6,244 bases of DNA. Source: Endomicrobium sp. (lineage in GTDB: Bacteria; Elusimicrobiota; Endomicrobiia; Endomicrobiales; Endomicrobiaceae). The stretch covers positions 1 through 6,244 of the forward strand of contig JAISRM010000138.1 in the NCBI GenBank assembly GCA_031273645.1, in the 5' to 3' direction. The position numbers and the translations under genes were made by a program. Positions 1 to 4,241 of the stretch are shown here, in pieces; the first letter of the stretch is position 1; the number at the start of each line of letters is the position of its first letter. Below the pieces are notes generated by a model. It searched no databases, had not been told where the DNA came from, and saw nothing but the letters and a program-made list of their open reading frames with translations.

Positions 1-557
1 CTATTGTCAAAAAAATGTTTTGTTAAAGCGTCGTTTACGGCTATGACCGGATAAGATAAAACTCCGTCTTTTTCCATAGCCCTTAAACGTATGACGCCGG
101 TTGTTGTTTCCTCAGTTCCGCCGATTATGCCGTTTAAGAGTTCTTTTCTTTTTAAAATAATCGTCGTAACAAGATCTGCGCCGTCGTCCATAGTAATTTG
201 CGGCTTTATGTCAAGAACTTCGTTTATGTGTTTATAATAAAGCGCATTGCTTTCGCCTTTGACGGCAAAAACCGGAATTTCGTAATGTTTGACAAGAGAA
301 GCCGCCACGTCGTCTTGCGTAGAAAGAGGGTTAGACGCGCACAAATAAACGTCTGCTCCTCCTGCTTTTAAAGTTATGGAAAGATTGGCGGTTTCTGCGG
401 TAACGTGAAGACATGCGGAAATCTTTTTGCCTTTAAGCGGTTTTTGCTTTAAAAATCTTTCTCTTATCCGGCGCAATACCGGCATTTCTTTGTCAGCCCA
501 GACAATTCTTTTTCTGCCGCGCTCGGCAGATTTAATATCTTTTACGTCGTATTTCAT
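1..557 (-). CDS. ahcY: Adenosylhomocysteinase (S-adenosylhomocysteine hydrolase), 3' part missing
   Basis: Cytosolic NAD-dependent enzyme that reversibly splits S-adenosylhomocysteine into adenosine and homocysteine, relieving product inhibition of methyltransferases. The window holds 185 full codons from the ATG at 555-557 and then runs off the edge. This covers the substrate-binding domain, while the Rossmann NAD domain lies outside. Visible family motifs are CLHVTAET (residues 49-56, with the substrate-contacting His51), DDGADL (124-129), GGTEETTTGV (146-155, with Glu150 and the TTT that contacts NAD) and NDALTKHFFDN (175-185, with catalytic Lys180 and Asp184). By alignment from memory these match human His55, Asp131, Glu156, Lys186 and Asp190. 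The wording resembles the shorter archaeal/Thermotoga-like forms. The start is supported by AAAGGAG at 563-569, five bases upstream. The gene follows metK by 40 bases with no terminator or promoter seen between, so co-transcription is likely. Identification is firm. Confidence 0.96.
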   Translation of the reverse strand, partial: MKYDVKDIKSAERGRKRIVWADKEMPVLRRIRERFLKQKPLKGKKISACLHVTAETANLSITLKAGGADVYLCASNPLSTQDDVAASLVKHYEIPVFAVKGESNALYYKHINEVLDIKPQITMDDGADLVTTIILKRKELLNGIIGGTEETTTGVIRLRAMEKDGVLSYPVIAVNDALTKHFFDN

Positions 558-597
558 TTTTACTCCTTTAAATTATACGTCCGACGGCAATTTATTT

Positions 598-1767
598 TTA
601 TTTGTTAACGGCTTTTTTAAGCTCTTCAACTTTATTAAGTTTTTCCCACGTAAAATCTTTGTCGTTTCTTCCGAAATGCCCGTAGGCCGCAGTCTTTGTA
701 AAAATGGGTTTGCGCAAATCGAGATACTGCGTAATGCCTTTAGGCGTAAGAGGAAATATTTTTCTTACGGCCGGCTCAAGAATATGTCCGGGTACTTTTC
801 CGCTGAGATGCGTGTCTATCATAACGGAAACAGGCTCGGCAACGCCTATGGCGTAAGCAAGCTGAACGGTGCAATGGTCTGCAAAGCCTGCGGCAACTAT
901 ATTTTTAGCTATATGCCTTGCCATATAGCATGCGCTTCTGTCAACTTTCGTCGAATCTTTTCCCGAAAACGCTCCGCCGCCGTGCGCGGCTCTTCCGCCG
1001 TAAGTGTCAACTATTATTTTTCTGCCGGTAAGACCGGTGTCTCCTTCGGGTCCGCCTATTACGAATTTTCCCGTAGGATTAATATAAATTTTTGTCTTTT
1101 TATCTATAAATTTACTAAGCGCTGAATCTATTATTTTTTCGCGTATCTCTTTTTTTGATTTTTCCGTTATATGATTTCCGGTTTTATCAAGAATATCCGG
1201 CGTGTGCTGAGTGGAAAGAACTATCGTATCAACTCTTTTGGGTTTCCAATCGACGTATTCTACCGTAACCTGCGTTTTTCCGTCGGGTCCTAAATAAGGA
1301 AGAATATTTTTTTTTCTTACGTCGGTAAGTTTAATGGCAAGTTTGTGCGCAAGCATTATAGGCAAAGGCATAAGTTCGGGAGTTTCTCTGCAGGAAAAAC
1401 CTATCATAAGCCCCTGGTCGCCCGCGCCGCCCGTATCAACGCCCTGCGCAATATCCGGAGACTGCGCGTTTATAACGTCTGAAATCGCGCAATGCCTGTA
1501 ATCAAAACCGAATTCCGGCCTGTCATAACCTATTTTTTTTATCGCGTTTCTTATAACTTCTTTTGTATTTATTTTAGCCGTCGTCGTAATTTCTCCGCCC
1601 ACAACAATAAGTCCGGGCGAGGCAAAAGTCTCGCAGGCTACGCGCGCTTTTGAATCCTGTTTTAAAACAGCGTCGAGAATAGAATCGGACACTATATCGC
1701 ACAATTTATCGGGATGTCCTTCGGTAACTGATTCGGAAGTAAAAAAATAACCTTGTTTTTCCGGCAT
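598..1767 (-). CDS. metK: S-adenosylmethionine synthetase (methionine adenosyltransferase)
   Basis: Makes S-adenosylmethionine from methionine and ATP, releasing phosphate and pyrophosphate; cytosolic, normally a tetramer. At 389 residues it has the usual bacterial length. All diagnostic motifs are present in order: SESVTEGHPDK (11-21, with His18, Asp20 and Lys21 for ATP/metal), GAGDQG (114-119), PDGKTQVT (161-168, with Lys164), GGPEGDTGLTGRK (238-250), the phosphate-binding GGGAFSGKD (263-271) and YGHFGR near the C-terminus (362-367). Nothing looks missing or truncated. The ATG at 1765-1767 is backed by AGAGAGGA at 1776-1783, eight bases upstream. The protein ends at TAA (598-600), followed by ahcY 40 bases on, which pairs SAM synthesis with SAH recycling. 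A strong promoter at 1978-2007 and a leader of about 200 bases precede it, suggesting regulation in the 5' untranslated region. The long plus-strand ORF across 427-1125 is an antisense shadow of this gene and ahcY. Confidence 0.98.
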   Translation of the reverse strand: MPEKQGYFFTSESVTEGHPDKLCDIVSDSILDAVLKQDSKARVACETFASPGLIVVGGEITTTAKINTKEVIRNAIKKIGYDRPEFGFDYRHCAISDVINAQSPDIAQGVDTGGAGDQGLMIGFSCRETPELMPLPIMLAHKLAIKLTDVRKKNILPYLGPDGKTQVTVEYVDWKPKRVDTIVLSTQHTPDILDKTGNHITEKSKKEIREKIIDSALSKFIDKKTKIYINPTGKFVIGGPEGDTGLTGRKIIVDTYGGRAAHGGGAFSGKDSTKVDRSACYMARHIAKNIVAAGFADHCTVQLAYAIGVAEPVSVMIDTHLSGKVPGHILEPAVRKIFPLTPKGITQYLDLRKPIFTKTAAYGHFGRNDKDFTWEKLNKVEELKKAVNK

Positions 1768-1792
1768 AGCAAAAATCCTCTCTTATAATTTT

Positions 1793-1821
1793 ATTATTCT
1801 TTAATGAATGTTTTTAAGCAA
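1793..1821 (-). promoter_or_regulatory. Possible weak proximal promoter of metK
   Basis: On the minus strand TTGCTT (1816-1821) and AATAAT (1793-1798) are separated by 17 bases and would start a transcript about 20 bases before the metK ATG, bypassing the structured leader. The -10 matches five of six consensus bases and the -35 about four. In DNA this AT-rich such pairs arise by chance, so this is only a candidate, well below the distal promoter in quality. Confidence 0.22.
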
Positions 1822-1866
1822 GATTAATACGGAAATGTTTAAGAAAAGCGGATTTAAGGCAAGATT
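1813..1866 (-). repeat. Short direct repeat in the metK leader
   Basis: Read on the minus strand, AATCTTGCCTTAAA (1853-1866) recurs as AATCTTGCTTAAA (1813-1825), differing by one deleted C, with 27 bases between. The first copy spans the end and stop codon of the ten-codon leader ORF; the second lies in the untranslated stretch before metK. It could be a duplicated binding site, a remnant of a small duplication or coincidence. I know of no named element matching it. Confidence 0.35.
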
Positions 1867-1886
1867 TTAAGATAGTATGGTTTCAT
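1854..1886 (-). CDS. Possible ten-residue leader peptide upstream of metK
   Basis: An ATG at 1884-1886 opens the reading frame MKPYYLKILP and stops at TAA (1854-1856), 86 bases before the metK start. It has a textbook SD, AGGAG at 1894-1898, seven bases upstream, as good as those of the real genes here. The ORF sits inside the predicted metK leader, downstream of two GC-containing stem-loops. Its last sense codon is proline directly before the stop, a context known to slow peptide release in arrest peptides such as TnaC. Apart from the start it has no methionine codon, so classical attenuation on Met codons is not supported. An in-frame ATG at 1917-1919 would give 21 residues but lacks an SD. 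A leader role is inference; translation is unproven and the ORF could be chance. Confidence 0.35.
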   Translation of the reverse strand: MKPYYLKILP

Positions 1887-1906
1887 GTTAATTCTCCTAT
1901 TTATTT

Positions 1907-1970
1907 CACCGCCAGACATTTTCTCGGTGGCAACGCAGAGTTGCAGGTTTTATTATGCTGAAAATATAAT
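1907..1970 (-). promoter_or_regulatory. Predicted structured leader RNA of metK-ahcY (unassigned)
   Basis: Three small stem-loops follow the distal promoter in the transcript. The first pairs 1966-1970 with 1952-1956 (ATTAT/ATAAT, nine-base loop). The second pairs 1940-1944 with 1930-1934 (GCAAC/GTTGC, five-base loop). The third pairs 1925-1929 with 1907-1911 (CACCG/CGGTG, thirteen-base loop). The second and third abut with no unpaired base, so they could stack coaxially. A rival GCCA/TGGC pairing (1928-1931 with 1911-1914) shares bases with both and would give two alternative states. Loop 1 (1960-1965) and loop 3 (1918-1923) carry six complementary bases. The third hairpin ends eight bases before the SD of the mini-ORF. 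I could not match the sequence to SAM-I, II, III, IV, V, VI or SAH riboswitch signatures I remember. The stems are short, so the fold is tentative. Confidence 0.35.
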
Positions 1971-1977
1971 GAAAATT

Positions 1978-2007
1978 ATTGTAGCATAAAACCGTAAAAT
2001 CTGTCAA
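1978..2007 (-). promoter_or_regulatory. Sigma70-type promoter for metK-ahcY
   Basis: On the minus strand a perfect -35 hexamer TTGACA (2002-2007) is followed after 18 bases by TACAAT (1978-1983), five of six to consensus, with a TG one base before it (1985-1986) forming an extended -10. It begins 15 bases after the stop of the upstream nucleotidyltransferase gene. Transcription would start near 1970, giving a leader of about 200 bases before metK. The -35 overlaps a small dyad, GTCA-AAA-TGAC on the plus strand (2003-2013), which could be an operator or chance. This is the clearest promoter in the window and suggests metK-ahcY is transcribed separately from the sugar genes. Confidence 0.72.
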
Positions 2008-2021
2008 AATGACGTCTTGCG

Positions 2022-3044
2022 CTATTTTTGTTCCATAAATATTGAATCAAAAAGAGTAATAGCCGCAGGAATTTCAGCCGCATATCCGACTATTGTATTA
2101 TGTATTTTTGTATTTTTGTTTATTTTTGAATTTTCCCAGATTATAGACTTATCAATTTCGCAATTATCGCTTACAATAACGTTATTTGATATAACGCAAT
2201 AAGGAGCTAAAACGGAATTTTTGCCTATTATTGCGTTATCGCCTATAAAACACGGAGCGTGTATTTTTACGCTTTTATCTATTTTTGCGCTTTGGCTTAT
2301 GTAGTTTTGCCCGCTTTTAACTCCCGAAATGCCGATTTTTACCTTTCCGTTTAAAGCGTCAAAAACGCCTTTTTTATATTCATAAATATTTCCTATGTCC
2401 GTCCAATATTGACGGGTAACATAACCGAAAATATTTTTTTTGTTTTTTAATAAAAGCGGAAACAAATCCGCCCCGAAATCAAAAAACTTATTTTTGGGAA
2501 TATATTTAAAAATTTCCGGCTCTAAGATATAAATTCCCGTGTTTACGGTATTTGCAAAAACGTCTCCCCATAACGGTTTTTCCACAAATTTTTTAACTTT
2601 ACCGCGTTTATCGGTAAGCGTTATTCCGTATTCAAAGCGCGTGTCTATTTTCTTTAAAACAATAGTAGCGGCGGATTTATTTTTCTTATGAAACGCAAGG
2701 GCTTCTTTCAAATTAACGTCCGAAAGTCCGTCTCCGGACATTACCACAAAAGTCCCGTCAAAAAAACTTTCGTTTTTCTTTACCGCGCCGGCCGTTCCTA
2801 AAAGTTTTTTTTCAAACGAAAAAGTCAACTTAACGCCTAAGCCGGCATTTGAAAAATAATCCGTTACGGCGTTGGGGCAATAATGCAAATTTGCGCAAAT
2901 ATCGTCAAATCCGTTTTTTTTCAAATTCATAAAAGTGTGGTATAAAGCCGGCCGTCCCAAAACGGGGACCATAGGTTTAGGAATTTCCGAAGTAAGAGGT
3001 CTTAGTCTTGTCCCGACGCCCGCAGCAAGCACAAACGCTTTCAT
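2022..3044 (-). CDS. Sugar-1-phosphate nucleotidyltransferase with C-terminal left-handed beta-helix
   Basis: Cytosolic enzyme that condenses a sugar-1-phosphate with an NTP to give an NDP-sugar and pyrophosphate. The N-terminal Rossmann-like domain shows GVGTRLRPLT (9-18) and PKPMVPV (22-28) for nucleotide binding, LGTAGA (82-87), the metal-binding SGDGLSD (103-109), VEKP (154-157), NTGIYIL (168-174) and YWTDIGNIYEY (213-223). Residues about 240-325 read as hexapeptide repeats of a left-handed beta-helix, such as APCFIGDNAIIGKNSVLAPY. The 340-residue length and layout fit the COG1208 group of mannose-1-phosphate guanylyltransferase and glucose-1-phosphate nucleotidyltransferase relatives, without the fused phosphomannomutase domain some have. 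Sugar and nucleotide cannot be decided from sequence alone, so I give no symbol. The ATG at 3042-3044 overlaps the epimerase TGA as ATGA and has GAGGA at 3052-3056, so the two are translationally coupled. It ends at TAG (2022-2024). Confidence 0.9.
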   Translation of the reverse strand: MKAFVLAAGVGTRLRPLTSEIPKPMVPVLGRPALYHTFMNLKKNGFDDICANLHYCPNAVTDYFSNAGLGVKLTFSFEKKLLGTAGAVKKNESFFDGTFVVMSGDGLSDVNLKEALAFHKKNKSAATIVLKKIDTRFEYGITLTDKRGKVKKFVEKPLWGDVFANTVNTGIYILEPEIFKYIPKNKFFDFGADLFPLLLKNKKNIFGYVTRQYWTDIGNIYEYKKGVFDALNGKVKIGISGVKSGQNYISQSAKIDKSVKIHAPCFIGDNAIIGKNSVLAPYCVISNNVIVSDNCEIDKSIIWENSKINKNTKIHNTIVGYAAEIPAAITLFDSIFMEQK

Positions 3045-3973
3045 CTGATTTTCCTCAACTCTTTAAAATAATCCAAAGTTTTTGCCACGCCTTCTTTTAT
3101 ATCTGTCTGAGGTTTCCAGCCTAAAACCGACGAAGCCTTTTTAATATTGAGAAAACTTTTAAAAAGCTCCCCGTCTCTTTTTGGTTTATAAACGGCTTTT
3201 TTGCCGTATTTTAAATACGAAGACATAATTTTAAAAAGTTCGTTTACGGAAACGGTTTTTCCAACGCCTATATTTATTATGCCGCCGCCGCCTTTTTTTA
3301 AAGCCTTTAAGTTTGCGCGCACGACGTCGCCGACATAAACGTAATCTCTCATTTGCCGGCCGTCGCCGAAAATATAAACATCTTCGTTTGAAAGCATTTT
3401 ATTTGCAAATATGGCGACCACTCCCGCTTCGCCGAAAGGATCTTGTCTTGGTCCGTAAACGTTGGCGTATCTTAAAACGCAATATTTAAGACCGTACATT
3501 TGAGAATAAAATTTTATGTAATTTTCAACTGCGTATTTTGCAATGCCGTAGGGTGAAAGCGGGTTTGGAAAAGATTTTTCATCGGGCGCGGTTTTGCCGC
3601 ATTCGCCGTAAATAGTGCCTCCTGAAGAAGCAAATATTATCTTTTTTACGCGGTTTGCAATGCAGGCGTTTAAAATATTTATAGAACCCAATATATTGAT
3701 CTGCGCGTCGTAATAAGGGTCGGCGACAGACTTTCTTACGTCTATCTGCGCGGCTTTGTGTATTACTATTTCGGGATTTTCTTTTTTAAAAATTTCAAAA
3801 ATACGTTTTTTATCGGAAATGCCGGCTTTATAAAACAAGGCTTTTTTATTGATATTTTCTTTTTTTCCGCAAGACAAATCGTCAACTACGACGGTTTTAT
3901 GTCCGTCTTCCACAAGCGCGTCGGCAATATTAGAGCCTATAAACCCCGCGCCGCCCGTAATTAAAATTTTCAT
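3041..3973 (-). CDS. NAD-dependent nucleotide-sugar epimerase (GalE-like extended SDR)
   Basis: Cytosolic extended short-chain dehydrogenase/reductase that most likely epimerises or otherwise modifies an NDP-sugar through a transient keto intermediate with bound NAD. At 310 residues it has family length. The Rossmann motif GGAGFIG is at 7-13, followed by VVVDDLS (28-34), whose Asp pair indicates NAD rather than NADP. HKAAQIDVRKS (72-82), ASSGGTIYGE (115-124) and the catalytic YGIAK (Tyr142, Lys146) complete the active site. LRYANVYGPRQ (167-177) and RDYVYVGDVVRA (209-220) are typical substrate-domain signatures. The SSGGT stretch replaces the SSSAT of E. coli GalE, a variant I recall in many GalE-like enzymes, so UDP-glucose 4-epimerase is plausible but UDP-GlcNAc, UDP-glucuronate or GDP-sugar activity is possible. 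The ATG at 3971-3973 has GGAG at 3979-3982. Its stop overlaps the next gene by four bases, so the pair probably acts in one pathway. Confidence 0.9.
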   Translation of the reverse strand: MKILITGGAGFIGSNIADALVEDGHKTVVVDDLSCGKKENINKKALFYKAGISDKKRIFEIFKKENPEIVIHKAAQIDVRKSVADPYYDAQINILGSINILNACIANRVKKIIFASSGGTIYGECGKTAPDEKSFPNPLSPYGIAKYAVENYIKFYSQMYGLKYCVLRYANVYGPRQDPFGEAGVVAIFANKMLSNEDVYIFGDGRQMRDYVYVGDVVRANLKALKKGGGGIINIGVGKTVSVNELFKIMSSYLKYGKKAVYKPKRDGELFKSFLNIKKASSVLGWKPQTDIKEGVAKTLDYFKELRKIR

Positions 3974-3983
3974 ATCGTCTCCG

Positions 3984-4028
3984 ATGACTTGTCATTTGTC
4001 ATTTCATGACTTTTATCAATTGTCATTT
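3984..4028. repeat. GTCAT/ATGAC repeat cluster before the epimerase gene
   Basis: The motif TTGTCATT occurs at 3989-3996, 3996-4003 and 4020-4027, with a fourth copy at 4105-4112 leading into the REP-like hairpin. Two small perfect dyads are built from it: ATGAC-TT-GTCAT (3984-3995) and GTCAT-TTC-ATGAC (3998-4010). Read on the minus strand, AATGACA is repeated in tandem a few bases before the epimerase SD at 3979-3982. The cluster could be an operator, a 5' untranslated hairpin affecting translation of the epimerase, or decayed short-repeat DNA. I do not recognise a known regulator site. Confidence 0.45.
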
Positions 4029-4069
4029 TATAATCTTGTTATCAAAACACATAAAACAAGCGAAGCCCG

Positions 4070-4082
4070 CAGACGCGGTCTG
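4070..4082. repeat. Small dyad CAGAC-GCG-GTCTG
   Basis: A perfect five-base inverted repeat with a three-base centre, in a locally GC-rich patch (about 4061-4085) within otherwise AT-rich intergenic DNA. An overlapping weaker pairing exists between the GCG and CGC bases beside it. It lacks a U-tract on either strand, so it is not an intrinsic terminator. It may be part of the same decayed repeat as the REP-like hairpin 28 bases away. Confidence 0.35.
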
Positions 4083-4104
4083 TCGTATAAAAATGTCTTT
4101 CAGT

Positions 4105-4134
4105 TTGTCATTCCCGCGAAAGCGGGAATCCACG
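4105..4134. repeat. REP-like palindromic element with GAAA loop
   Basis: The core ATTCCCGC (4110-4117), GAAA (4118-4121), GCGGGAAT (4122-4129) is a perfect eight-base-pair hairpin closed by a C-GAAA-G tetraloop, flanked by TTGTC and CCACG. From memory this matches the widespread REP/dRS3-like intergenic repeat (ATTCCC...GGGAAT) scattered through many bacterial genomes. Such repeats are often mistranslated as spurious peptides containing IPAKAGI or FPRKRES, and both appear in plus-strand frames here. The element is much richer in GC than its surroundings, which suggests it arrived as a mobile repeat. Related repeats are mobilised by RAYT-type transposases in some genomes; none is in this window. 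No T-tract follows on either strand, so rho-independent termination is not supported. Confidence 0.7.
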
Positions 4135-4202
4135 TTTGCTAAAAAATTCTTTTTACATTGCGTCTTTCAAAGAAATAATGTTAGAAACTATATTAATAGT
4201 AA

Positions 4203-4213
4203 AGACGAAGTCT
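4203..4213. repeat. Mini-dyad AGAC-GAA-GTCT
   Basis: A perfect four-base inverted repeat around GAA, 11 bases before a second and longer dyad with the same GAA centre. On its own it could easily be chance; it is listed because several intergenic dyads here share a C-GAA-G centre. No terminator or promoter function is visible. Confidence 0.25.
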
Positions 4214-4224
4214 GTGTTCCATAG

Positions 4225-4241
4225 AATAGGCGAAGCCTATT
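4225..4241 (-). repeat. Dyad AATAGGC-GAA-GCCTATT over the stop codon of the LtaS-like gene
   Basis: A perfect seven-base-pair inverted repeat with a three-base loop that overlaps the TAA stop (4240-4242) of the upstream gene. In the minus-strand transcript it would form AATAGGC-TTC-GCCTATT. It is followed by CTATGG rather than a run of T, so it is not a standard intrinsic terminator. It could still stabilise the 3' end of the mRNA or mark a factor-dependent end. Confidence 0.45.

Noticed and set aside
427..1125. 232-residue plus-strand ORF
   Set aside because: It is antisense to metK and the start of ahcY, both unmistakable by motif; its translation shows no recognisable domain and no SD supports it.
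1768..2000. Known SAM-I (S-box), SMK or SAH riboswitch upstream of metK
   Set aside because: The conserved core sequences and long paired elements that I know for these classes are not visible; the stems here are only four to five base pairs. Only a covariance search could settle it.
2010..2017. AGACGTCA on the minus strand near the metK promoter, seven of eight to the MetJ met box
   Set aside because: MetJ binds tandem eight-base boxes and neither adjacent octamer resembles one; MetJ is essentially a gammaproteobacterial regulator. A single near-match is expected by chance.
3998..4106. Sigma70 promoter for the epimerase gene
   Set aside because: Possible hexamers such as ATGACA with TATACG, or TATAAA with a poor -35, match too weakly or with poor spacing to call in AT-rich DNA.
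3849..4224. Two overlapping plus-strand ORFs of 97 and 72 residues
   Set aside because: They run across the epimerase 5' end and the intergenic repeats and contain the IPAKAGI and FPRKRES strings typical of mistranslated REP-like hairpins; no SD or domain.
4225..4241. Intrinsic terminator after the LtaS-like gene
   Set aside because: The hairpin is good but overlaps the stop codon and is not followed by a T-run in the direction of transcription.
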